NCBI GenBank assembly: GCA_016713435.1
Contig: JADJPD010000001.1
Coordinates: 682,001-746,000, forward strand
Direction: 5' to 3'
Length of the DNA stretch: 64,000 nucleotides
DNA from: Gemmatimonadota bacterium
Lineage (GTDB): Bacteria > Gemmatimonadota > Gemmatimonadetes > Gemmatimonadales > GWC2-71-9
The notes below the pieces were generated by a model. The model made no database searches, was not told the origin of the DNA, and saw only the letters and a list, made by a program, of their open reading frames with translations. Positions within the stretch are counted from its first letter, which is position 1. Each line of letters opens with the position of its first letter. This document shows positions 20,506-28,996 of this stretch, piece by piece. The position numbers and the translations under genes are program-made.

Positions 20506-21505
20506 ATGCGCCGCTTCACCCGCTTCCTCGCCGCCGTTGCCATTGCCGGGGTCCCGGCGCTGGCCGCCTGCTCCGACGCCACCAGCCCCTCGAGCCCCCT
20601 CGGCGTGGCCCTCTCGGTGGGCCAGCTCGACAGCACCATTGCTACGGGTCCCACCCGGATCGAGATCCAGCTCCCCGCCGGCTCCATGAACGCCCGCGAG
20701 GTGCACGTCGAGGCCGAGGACATGGAGGAGAAGATCACCAGCACCATCACCGCCATCGACCCCGTGGCCGGCACCGTGACGCTCGAGCTCGGCGGCCTGG
20801 TGGTGGGCTACACCGACGGCACCCGCTTCCGGACGCGCTCGGAGAGCCACGCCACCCGCGCCGCCTTCGAGACGGCCGTGGCCAGCGCCCTGGCCGCCGG
20901 CGGCACCCCCGCCGTCGAGGCGCGCCGCAACGCGCCGGCCCAGCCCCAGGACCCGACCGACCCGACCTTCACGGCCACCGACCTCCGCCTGGCCGACCGC
21001 AACCGCGGGAACAAGCTGGAGGTGTACGTTGACGCCGACAACTACTCCACCGCCCGTCACGGCGCCGGTGCTGGCCACGCTCACCGTCTTCAACCTGGCC
21101 GTGAACATCACCGACGCCACCCAGCTCTCCGACGACGACCAGCCCGGCCAGGGCGACGGCCCCGAGGGCGAGTTCGAGGGCATGGTGGCGAGCGTGGACA
21201 GCGTCACCGGCACCATCACCCTGGTGGACGGCCGCATCATCAACGCCGGCGCCGCCACCTTCGAGACCGGCAGCGACTTCACCACCCTCGGCGCCATGGC
21301 GGTGGCCGTGGCCGCCGGCAGCCCGGTGAAGGTGGAGGGCAACGGCACCGTCGCCAGCGCCGGCCCCCCGATGGTGATCGACGCCAGCTCCATCAAGCCC
21401 GAGTCCGAGGACGAGGACGAGAGCGGGGACGACAACGGCGGCGGGAGCGGCAACAGCGGCTCCGGCGGGAACGGCGGCAACGACGACGGCCCCAACCACA
21501 CCTGA
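20506..21505 (+). CDS. DUF5666-like secreted lipoprotein, interrupted by one frameshift
   Basis: A lipoprotein signal (VPALAACSD, lipobox LAAC) begins a protein with two similar modules, ITSTITAIDPVAGTVTLELG and EGMVASVDSVTGTITLVDG, resembling DUF5666 beta-barrel repeats. The frame changes near 21050: removing one C in ACCGCCCGTCAC joins ...DADNYSTA to VTAPVLATLTVFNLAVNITD and yields a 332-residue protein ending in an acidic Asp/Glu and Gly/Ser/Asn tail. The spacing (1000 bases, 333 codons plus one) agrees. It has a good ribosome site, AGGAG. Function is unknown; it is probably a surface or periplasmic protein. Confidence 0.72.
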
Positions 21506-21539
21506 GCCATTGCCAACCGGCTGCAACGGATGAAACGTC

Positions 21540-21573
21540 AGGGCGCCTCCTTCGGGGGGCGCCCTTTCTTCTT
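21540..21573 (+). terminator. strong intrinsic terminator with UUCG tetraloop
   Basis: An 11-bp stem (21540-21550 with 21555-21565, including one G-U pair) closes on a C(UUCG)G tetraloop and is followed by TTCTTCTT. It ends transcription of the DUF5666-like lipoprotein and insulates the sigma-factor operon. Confidence 0.88.
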
Positions 21574-21676
21574 AATGGCGGGTTCCCGGCCAGCGGGCCG
21601 GAGCAACCCTTTCCCGACCGGCCGCGTCAGAGGGGTGCCAGTTGGGACGGACCGTCAGCCAGACCCCCAGGGGATA

Positions 21677-22207
21677 GTGAACGAACGCGACCTGATCGCC
21701 CGGGTCCTCTCCGGAGACCCGTCAGCGGAGCGCCAGCTCTACGACCGCTACGTGGACCAGGTATGGCGCATGGCCTACCGGTTTGCCGGCGACTCGGAGC
21801 GCGCGGCCGAGTGGACCCAGGACACGTTCGTCCGGGTGTTCCAGCGGCTCGGGGAGTTCCGGGGCGAGGCGCGGCTCGGGACGTGGATCGGGAGCATCAC
21901 CATCTCGATCGCGCTCACGGGACTCCGCCAGGGGAAGCGCCGGGCCGAGCGCGAGGTGCCGCTCGAGGACGACCTGCCCCACCCGGCGCCCAGCCGTCCC
22001 CGCGTGGACGGCGAGCTCCGGCAGAAGCTGGCCCAGGCCATCGAGAACCTGGCCGACGGCTATCGCTCGGTGTTCGTGCTGCACGATGTCGAGGGCTACA
22101 CCCACGAGGAGATCGCCCAGATGCTGGGGGTCACCGCCGGGACCTCGAAGGCCCAGCTGCACCGGGCCCGCGGCAAGCTGCGTGAGGCGCTCGGCGCCTA
22201 CGCCTGA
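21677..22207 (+). CDS. ECF-type RNA polymerase sigma factor
   Basis: A 176-residue sigma-70-family factor with only regions 2 and 4. Region 2 is RQLYDRYVDQVWRMAYRF ... WTQDTFVRVFQRLGEF; region 4 is LADGYRSVFVLHDVEGYTHE with the helix-turn-helix EEIAQMLGVTAGTSKAQLHRAR. The GTG at 21677 is preferred because the longer frame would start inside the preceding terminator. It directs polymerase to promoters of an envelope or stress regulon, probably held by the anti-sigma-like protein encoded 18 bases downstream. Confidence 0.93.
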   Translation: MNERDLIARVLSGDPSAERQLYDRYVDQVWRMAYRFAGDSERAAEWTQDTFVRVFQRLGEFRGEARLGTWIGSITISIALTGLRQGKRRAEREVPLEDDLPHPAPSRPRVDGELRQKLAQAIENLADGYRSVFVLHDVEGYTHEEIAQMLGVTAGTSKAQLHRARGKLREALGAYA

Positions 22208-22225
22208 CAGATGAGAGAGCCACCC

Positions 22226-22894
22226 ATGTCCGACGACCCGCTCGAGGAGCCCCTCCGCTCCATGGCGACCGACTACCACCAGGCCCCCGCGCCCGACCGG
22301 GACGCGATGTGGGCCGCCATCCAGGCCCGCCGCGCGGCCGAAGCGCCGACGGCGGCGGCCCCCGTGGTCCCGCTGCGCCGGCCGCGCGCGCTGCCGCGCT
22401 GGGCGGTGCCCGTGGGGATGGCGGCGCTGCTGGCCCTGGCCTTCGGGCTGGGCCGGCTGAGCCGCGACGGCGAGGTGGGGACCAAGGCGGTGGCCACGAA
22501 CGACAATCCCGCCACGCCCAGCCGCGCCAAGCGCGACGCGCTGGTGCACCAGGCGGCGGCAGTGGAATACCTCGGCACGGTGGAGGTGTTCCTGACCGAC
22601 CTGCCCCAGGCGGTGAAGGAAAAGGGAAGGAAGGAAGAGGTGTCCGACCAGGCCCGTCGGCTCCTCGCGACGACCCGGCTCCTCCTCGACACGCCCGCCG
22701 GTGACGACCGGCGGATGCGGCCGCTGCTCGAGGACCTGGAGCTGGTGCTGGCCGAGATCGCGCAGCTGCCGGCGGAGCCGGCGGGGCAGCTCGATCTCAT
22801 CACCCAAGGCCTCGACCAGCGGGGGACGCTCACCCAGCTGCGCTCGAAGGTGTCCGCGGGCCCCATGCCCGCGCTCAATCAAGGAGAGCTGTGA
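22226..22894 (+). CDS. putative anti-sigma factor, single-pass membrane protein
   Basis: A 222-residue protein. A short cytoplasmic part (about 60 residues, MSDDPLEEPLRSMATDYHQAP) precedes one membrane helix (WAVPVGMAALLALAFGLGRL) and a helical periplasmic domain of about 130 residues. The position directly after the ECF gene and this topology fit an anti-sigma factor; no HxxxCxxC zinc motif is seen, so it is not of the ZAS type. The ATG at 22226 has AGAGAG upstream; another in-frame ATG is at 22211. The role is inferred from context. Confidence 0.75.
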   Translation: MSDDPLEEPLRSMATDYHQAPAPDRDAMWAAIQARRAAEAPTAAAPVVPLRRPRALPRWAVPVGMAALLALAFGLGRLSRDGEVGTKAVATNDNPATPSRAKRDALVHQAAAVEYLGTVEVFLTDLPQAVKEKGRKEEVSDQARRLLATTRLLLDTPAGDDRRMRPLLEDLELVLAEIAQLPAEPAGQLDLITQGLDQRGTLTQLRSKVSAGPMPALNQGEL

Positions 22895-24318
22895 TGATCC
22901 GCTGGATGCTCGGTTCCGTGGCCGCGCTCGCGCTGGCGAGCGCCACCCCGTGGGGCCAGGACACGCTGCCGCACGCCGCGCCGCGCTTCGCCGTCGAGGC
23001 GCCGGCCTCCTGGCTGCCCGATGACCCCGCCGACTCGCTCTACCGCGCCGGCCGCGACGCGCTCAACCGCCGGCAGTACCGGAAGGCCGCCGAGCTCTTC
23101 GCCCAGGTCTCGAGCAGGTATCCGCGCTCGGGCTACGCCGGTGACGCGCTCTACTGGGAGGCCTTCGCCCTCTATCGCGCCGACGACCTGCGCACCTCGC
23201 TGGCCCGCCTCGACGACCAGAAGCGCCGCTACCCGAGCGCCGCCACCGCCGGCGACGCCGCCGCCCTGGCCACCCGTGTCCGCGGCGAGCTGGCCCGGCG
23301 CGGCGACGCGGGGATGGCCGCCGATCTCGTGGGCGAGGCCGAGGACATCGCGGCCACCTCCCCGGGTGAGAGCCGCGGCGGCCGGGCCGGGAGCCGCAAT
23401 GGCCTGACCACCGCGCGGGGCAGCGCCGACATGGCGCACGGCGACCGCTGCGACGAGGACAGCGACGTGAAGGTCATGGCGCTCAACGCCGTCATGCAGA
23501 TGGACGCCGACCGCGCCATGCCGCTCCTCACGCGCGTCCTCGCCAAGCGCGACGCCGCGTCCGCCTGCCTCCGCCGCAAGGCCGTCTTCCTGGTGGCGCA
23601 GCAGCGCACCGACAGCACGGCCACCATCCTCATGCGCGCCGTGCGGGACGACCCCGATCCCGAGGTGCGCGAGCAGGCCGTCTTCTGGCTGAGCCAGGTG
23701 CCGGGCCCCCGCACGGTGGCGCTGCTCGACTCCCTGGTCCGCTTCTCCAACGACGAGGCCATCCAGGACAAGGCGGTCTTTGCCCTGTCGCAGGAGGGCA
23801 GCGACCAGGCCCAGGCCGCACTCCGGGCCCTGGCCGAGCGGAACGACGCGCCGCGGGAGGCGCGCGAGCGGGCCATCTTCTGGCTGGGCCAGTCGCGGAA
23901 CGGCGGGCCGGCGTACCTGCGGCAGCTGTACCCGAAGCTGGCCGACGAGGGCCTCAAGGAGCGCCTCATCTTCGGCATCGCGCAGTCGAACGAGGCGGCC
24001 GACCGGCAGTGGCTGCTCGACCTGGTGCGGAACGGCAGCGAGGACGTCGAGCTCCGGAAGCGGGCGCTCTTCTGGGTGGCGCAGTCGGCCGACCTCGCGC
24101 AGCTCGACGCGCTCTACAAGAGCCTGACCGACGGCGAGCTCAAGGAGCAGATCATCTTCGGCTTCGCGCAGCGGAAGGACCCGGCGGCGGTGGACCGGCT
24201 CATCACCATCGCCAAGACCGACAAGGACCCGGAGCTCCGCAAGAAGGCGCTCTTCTGGCTGGGCCAGTCGCGCGACCCGCGCGCGGTGGACGTCCTCGAG
24301 CAGTTCCTGAACGAGTAG
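22894..24318 (+). CDS. exported TPR plus HEAT-repeat protein
   Basis: A 474-residue protein with a signal peptide (to about residue 22), a TolA-binding/YbgF-like TPR stretch (LYRAGRDALNRRQYRKAAELF...YPRSGYAGDALYWEAF, about 45-110), then HEAT/PBS-lyase-type repeats to the end. Repeats carry the recurring core A-x-FW-x-(G/A/S)-Q-S-x-(D/N), for example KKALFWLGQSRDP, at roughly 30-residue spacing, so the C-terminal half is a solenoid for protein contacts. AAGGAG lies 7 bases before the ATG, and the start overlaps the preceding stop. It is presumably an envelope scaffold of the ECF regulon. Confidence 0.85.
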   Translation: MIRWMLGSVAALALASATPWGQDTLPHAAPRFAVEAPASWLPDDPADSLYRAGRDALNRRQYRKAAELFAQVSSRYPRSGYAGDALYWEAFALYRADDLRTSLARLDDQKRRYPSAATAGDAAALATRVRGELARRGDAGMAADLVGEAEDIAATSPGESRGGRAGSRNGLTTARGSADMAHGDRCDEDSDVKVMALNAVMQMDADRAMPLLTRVLAKRDAASACLRRKAVFLVAQQRTDSTATILMRAVRDDPDPEVREQAVFWLSQVPGPRTVALLDSLVRFSNDEAIQDKAVFALSQEGSDQAQAALRALAERNDAPREARERAIFWLGQSRNGGPAYLRQLYPKLADEGLKERLIFGIAQSNEAADRQWLLDLVRNGSEDVELRKRALFWVAQSADLAQLDALYKSLTDGELKEQIIFGFAQRKDPAAVDRLITIAKTDKDPELRKKALFWLGQSRDPRAVDVLEQFLNE

Positions 24319-24327
24319 GAGGCTTCC

Positions 24328-25077
24328 ATGCAGATCCAGATCCTGGGCGCGGCACTGACCGCCGCGCTCATCGCGGTGCCGCGGCTCGTCGATCCCACGC
24401 TGGCCGTGCAGGTGGCGGAGGTGCGCGACGGCACCGTGCGGCTGAGCTACACGGCGCGCGAGGGCGTGTGCGGCAACGGCGAGAACATCAGCACCTCGCG
24501 CGGCCGGCGGAATGAATGGCAATCGGATTGCCAGGACGGCCCGGTGCGGCTGGTCCTGGAGCGGCGCGGGGGGAAGACCACGCACATCCGCGCCTACGTC
24601 GGCGGCCAGTGGCGCGGCTCGGCCACCCGCGACCTGGGCCAGGTCCCCGCCGCCGAGGCCGGCAAGTACCTCCTCTGGCTGGCGGAGCAGGACGAGCCCG
24701 CGGCGGACGACGCGATCTTCCCCGCCACGATTGCCGACAGCACCGAGGCGTGGCCCACGCTGCTCCGCATCGCCAAGAGCAGCCAGGCCACCACCAAGGC
24801 CCGCAAGGCCGCCATCTTCTGGGTGGGCCAGGCCGCGGCCGACGAAGCCACCAAGGGCCTCGACGACCTGGCCAACGACAACGACCAGAACCGTGAGGTC
24901 CGCGAGAGCGCCCTCTTCGCCCTCTCCCAGCAGCCCGCCAGCAAGGGCATCCCCGCGCTCATCCGGGTGGCGAAGACCAGCAAGGACCCCAAGCTCCGCC
25001 GCACCGCGCTCTTCTGGCTGGGCCAGAGCGAGGATCCGGCGGCGATCCGGCTGTTCGAGGAGATCCTGACCAACTAG
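24328..25077 (+). CDS. exported HEAT-repeat protein
   Basis: A 249-residue protein with a signal peptide, a beta-rich N-terminal domain with two Cys (VCGNGENIS and SDCQDG), then four HEAT units with the same FW-x-GQ core as the preceding gene (RKAAIFWVGQAA, RRTALFWLGQSEDP). It has a strong ribosome site (AGGAGG, 5-base gap). With 9 bases between genes it is the last member of the ECF operon. The shared repeat core suggests duplication from its neighbour followed by N-terminal replacement. Confidence 0.85.
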   Translation: MQIQILGAALTAALIAVPRLVDPTLAVQVAEVRDGTVRLSYTAREGVCGNGENISTSRGRRNEWQSDCQDGPVRLVLERRGGKTTHIRAYVGGQWRGSATRDLGQVPAAEAGKYLLWLAEQDEPAADDAIFPATIADSTEAWPTLLRIAKSSQATTKARKAAIFWVGQAAADEATKGLDDLANDNDQNREVRESALFALSQQPASKGIPALIRVAKTSKDPKLRRTALFWLGQSEDPAAIRLFEEILTN

Positions 25078-25117
25078 CCCCACCTCCCAGCCATTCCCGC
25101 GCGCCCTTGGTCGCGCC

Positions 25118-25157
25118 ACGTACGTAGGGGCCGAATATATTCGGCCCTTACGGACGT
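25118..25157. repeat. REP-like palindrome A, 3' side of the RAYT gene
   Basis: A 40-base imperfect palindrome centred at 25137/25138. GTAG starts at 25124 and the core is CCGAATATATTCGG; outer arms read ACGTACGTAG and TTACGGACGT. Only one mispair (a G-T) lies within the inner 28 bases. The stem matches copies at 25897 and 45531. It lies between the HEAT gene and the transposase stop. Confidence 0.85.
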
Positions 25158-25256
25158 TTAGCGGGCATCGTCGGGAAAGGCGAGATCGTCGGACGCGACG
25201 ATTTTTTCGCGGGGAAGGCGCGGCGCGGAGGACGCGATCCGGCGCATTGCGACGGG

Positions 25257-25718
25257 TCAATCAACCCAATGTGCGGGATTGAGCGCGATGTAGCGGTCCA
25301 CATACCACCAGGCCCGCGGGTCCCGGATGATCCGATCGTAGAACGAACGCTGCCAGAGATTGCCCTCGAGATCGATCCCCTCCCGCCGGACCTCCCGTGT
25401 CACCCCAGCCTTGAAATCCCGCACCACGTGCGACAGCGAACGCCCTGCCCTTGGCAGGGCGAGAACCCCGTGCACGTGATCCGGCATCACCACGAACCGC
25501 CCTAGCCCGGCACCTGGGAGGTGCTCGGCGATGGCCAGCCAGCAGCGCTCCACGACGCGACCGATCGGGCTCAGGGTCACCACACCCGCATCGATCCGGC
25601 TCAGGACGCGCCGGCGCTCCGCGGTGACCATCGTGACGAAGTAGGGCACGGGGCTGCGATAGTCCCAGCCACGCAGGCGTGGGGCTGGCTGACGGTGGCG
25701 GGGCGGCGCGCTTGCCAT
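25257..25718 (-). CDS. REP-associated tyrosine transposase (RAYT, Y1/IS200-like HUH nuclease)
   Basis: A 153-residue single-domain Y1 transposase. The HUH metal motif is MPDHVHGVL and the nucleophilic Tyr is in LWQRSFYDRIIRD, followed by the RAYT-typical YIALNPAHW. RAYTs cut single-stranded REP hairpins at a GTAG-containing head and are normally single-copy, vertically kept genes rather than mobile IS. The gene lies between REP-like palindromes at 25118 and 25891. The ATG at 25718 (MASAPP) is chosen; a GTG lies two codons upstream. The frame is intact. Family is known; activity on these repeats is inferred. Confidence 0.92.
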   Translation of the reverse strand: MASAPPRHRQPAPRLRGWDYRSPVPYFVTMVTAERRRVLSRIDAGVVTLSPIGRVVERCWLAIAEHLPGAGLGRFVVMPDHVHGVLALPRAGRSLSHVVRDFKAGVTREVRREGIDLEGNLWQRSFYDRIIRDPRAWWYVDRYIALNPAHWVD

Positions 25719-25816
25719 CCGCACAATGTGGGATCGGTGCGCGCCGAAGTGCGTATCCGGCTGACGCGGCTAGGACGGGAAAAACGCGCCGTGGGGGAAC
25801 GGGGAATCGAGATCGT

Positions 25817-25895
25817 ATCACGACGCACGCGACGTTTCGCGCGGGATTCACGTCGAAATCACGACGAACGTGACGTTTCGCGTGGGATTCGCGTC
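25817..25895. repeat. two direct 38-base copies, 41-base period
   Basis: Copy 1 (25817-25854) and copy 2 (25858-25895) both begin ATCACGACG, contain GACGTTTCGCG and end GCGTC or ACGTC, with about four mismatches. They sit just upstream of the RAYT gene and run into REP B. Confidence 0.75.
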
Positions 25896-25980
25896 CGTAG
25901 GGGCCGAATATATTCGGCCCCTACATACGTGGGGGTTAGGGGATCGTGGGTGGTGAGATGATCGTGGGGATGAGAGTCGT
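25891..25980. repeat. REP-like palindrome B with conserved tail
   Basis: A perfect 28-base palindrome (25897-25924) with GTAG at both ends and outer arms ACGT-type on the right. It continues into a G-rich tail (GTGGGGGTTAGGGGATCGTG) that is shared with the copy at 45531. The tail overlaps the 3' end of the RND permease gene. Confidence 0.85.
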
Positions 25981-28900
25981 CGGCGTAACGACGGGGCGGG
26001 AGCTGCGCGCGAGGAGCGCCGGAAGGACGAAGAGCGCTCCGACGGTGCCGGCGATGGTCCCCCCACCAGCGCCAGCGCAATCGCCCCGAAGAGATCATCG
26101 ACGCCCGTCCCCACCGCCAGCGGCAGCGGACTCGCCAGCGTCGTGAGCGTGATCAGCGCGATCATCCCCGCCCGGTCCCGGCACGCCGCGATCACCTGCG
26201 CCGGCGTGGCGCGGCGGCCCGGCGCCGCGCGCCGCCGCTCCAGCACCCCATCCACCAGCAGGATGGCCTGGTTCACGGCGAGGCCGATCACCAGGATCAC
26301 CCCCACCGCCGCCTCCCGCGTGAACGCCCCGCCCGTCGCGAAGAACGCCACCACCACGCCGGCCAGCGCGATCGGCAGCGACAGGAACACCATCGCCGCA
26401 CCCCACGCCGAGTCGAAGACCATCGCCACGGCGAGCACCACCAATGCCAGCCCCACGGCAAAGACCAGCCAGAGGCCCTGCTGGCTCTCGTCGTCTCGCC
26501 AGCCGAAGTACTCGTCGCTCACCGTGTAGCCGGGCGGCACGCTGATCGAGCGCATGAACGCCTCGTGCGTCCGGTTGGCCAGCTTGGCCGGGCCGCGGAA
26601 GTCGTACGAGAGGATGCGGACGTATTGCTGGTCCTCCCGGCTGATGCGCGACAGCGCCTCCCGCTCGCTGAGCGATGCGAGGTCGCCCACGTGCACCGGG
26701 GCGCCGCCGCTGGCCGGGACCTGCGCCGCGCGCAGCTGGTCCAGCGTGCGCTCGCGCGCGCCCTCGGTCTTGAGCGAGAGCCACAGCTCCTCGTCCCCCA
26801 GGATGAAGCGCTGCCGGCCGGCGGCGCCGCCCACCTCGCGCGCCACCTGGTCGGCGAACGCCTCACTGGTGATCCCGTAGCTCGCGAGCACCTCGCGGTT
26901 GGGCTCCAGCGTGATGTCCCGCGCCTTCTCCCCGCCGCCCCAGAAGCCGGCCGCGTTGATGTCGACGCTCCGCACCCGCTGGATCTGCTCCAGCCGCCGC
27001 TTCATGTCGAGCGCCAGCTCCTCGACGCCCTTGAACGAGTAACCCAGGATCTTCACCCGGAAGCTCTGCAGGCTCACGCCCCGCCGCCATTGGCGAATCC
27101 CGGCCCGTACCCCTGCACCGACACCGCCGCGCCGCCGATGAGCGTGGCGCGAATCGTCAGCTCCTCCTGCAGCTGGTACGGCAGCACCGACTTGGCGGCC
27201 GCGTCGGTGAAGAGCACACGCACGTAGCCCGCGTCAGGCGTGCCCTGCGCCTCCACCCGCTCCACCCCCGGGATCCCCACCACGAACTTCTCCAGCTCGG
27301 CCACGCTCCGGTCCACATTCTCTGGATTGGAGCCGCTCGGGAACTCCACCCGCGCCGAGAGCGTGGTGCGCTGCCCCCACCAGCCGCTGAAGCTCGAGCG
27401 CGGCACCTTGGCGTAGGCGAGCCACGCGAGCCCGCCCAGCACCAGCGTCGTGACTGAGAGCGTGGCCCAGCGCCAGCGCACCAGCCGGATCACCGTCCGC
27501 GTGTACGCGCGCTCCACCCGCGGCCACCGCACCCGGTGCATCCCGTGCCCGCGCCCGATGGCCGGCAGCAGCACCACCGACGTGAGGATGGAGCAGCCCA
27601 GCGCCAGCGCAAACGCCGTCGCGAACGGCACGAACGCGGCGCGCGTGTCGCCCTGCAGATACAGGAAGGGGAAGAGCACCACCGCCGTGGTCAGCGTGGA
27701 GCCCAGCACCGCGGGCAGGATCTTCCGCGCCGACTCGGCCCGCGCCGCCGCCGTGTCAGGCACCGTGCGGAACCGGTCCACCACCACCAGCCCGTTCTGC
27801 ACCAGGATCCCGACGCCCATGCCGAGCCCGGCGAGCGTGAGCAGGTTGGCGGGAATGCCGAGGAGATAGAGGCCCGAGCGTGGTCCGGCGATCGCCACGC
27901 AGGCGCTGAGCAGCACCAGCAGCACCGCGCCCGGCGCCTGCAGGGTCAGCGCCAGCACCAGCAGCACCCCGCCGATGGCCATGGCGCCGCGCCGCGCGAG
28001 GTCGTCGAGCTGGGTGGCGAGCCGATCGCTCTCGTCCGCCATGACCTCGAAGCGGACGCCGGGCGGGAGCTTCGGGGTGAGTTCGTCGAGCGCGGCGTGG
28101 ACGGCAGTGGCGGTCTTGATGGCGTCGGCGCCGGGGAGGCGCGCCACCCGGAGCATCACGGCGGGGCGGCCGTTGACGCGGAAGAAGCGGTCCTGGTTGT
28201 CCTCCTCGCGCCGGATCGTGGCCAGCTCGTCGAGGCGGTGGATCTTGCCGCCGGCGCCGGGCACGGGCAGGGCGCCCAGAGCCTCGAGCGCGTCCGGAAC
28301 GTCGCGGAGCACCACGCGGCGCTCGCTGGCACCCGCCCGCTCCACGCCGAGCGCCTCCACGGCGCGCGCCCCGGCCAGCACCTCCCGGAGCCGCGTCGGC
28401 GGCACCCCGAGCTGCCGGAGCTTCTCCGGCTGGTACGCCACGCTCACGCCCACGATGGCGCCGCCCATCGCATCCACCCCCGACACCCCGGGCACCGCCG
28501 CCAGCCTCGGCTTCACCAGCCGGTCCACCAGTTCGGCCAGGGTCCCGGCCGTGTACGGCCCGTACACCGTGTAGCTGACGAGCGGCTCCTCCTCGAGCCC
28601 CTCCGGCACGTAGTTGCTCACCGCGAGCCCGCTGGCCCCCGGCGGGAACTCCTTCCGGAGCAGCTCCAGCCGCTCGAGGATGCCGAGCCGCGCCAGCTGC
28701 ACGCTGGTGCCGGGCTCGAGCTCCACGTCGAGCGACACGTAGCCCTCGCCCGACTCGCTCTCCACCCGCTCCACCCCGCGGACCGACTGGATCGCCTCCT
28801 CGATGGGGCTGCCGACCCAGGTCTCGACCAGCTCGGCGCTGGCCCCCGGCCAGCTCATCGCCACCCGGAGTCTCGGCAGCTCCACGGTGGGCCGCGTGGC

Positions 28901-28996
28901 GAGGGGCAGGCGCATGAGCGCCACCGCTCCCGCCAGGAGCACGGCGACACTCGCCGCCCAGATGACGGCCGGCCGCCGCGCCGACCAGGCGATCAC
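25936..28996 (-). CDS. RND efflux permease 2 (CusA/HME-like), two frameshifts
   Basis: Start GTG at 28996 overlaps the stop of permease 1 (GTGA). The first segment runs to a TGA at 27074; a second begins at 27077 (SLQSFRVKILGYSFKGVEEL) and continues the same permease, so one base is missing near 27085 in GGCGGCGGGGCG. A second shift at 26056 (a C6 run) is corrected by one base, giving LVGGTIAGTVGALFVLPALLA and a stop at 25936 inside REP B. The restored protein is about 1020 residues with twelve membrane helices. Helix 4 reads GILVQNGLVVVD and helix 10 IGLAVNQAILLVD, so the usual acidic/Lys proton relay is absent. Confidence 0.78.

Noticed and set aside
25257..25718. Active IS200/IS605 insertion sequence
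   Set aside because: No TnpB and no IS200-type ends; the flanking palindromes recur without the gene, which fits a RAYT rather than a mobile IS.
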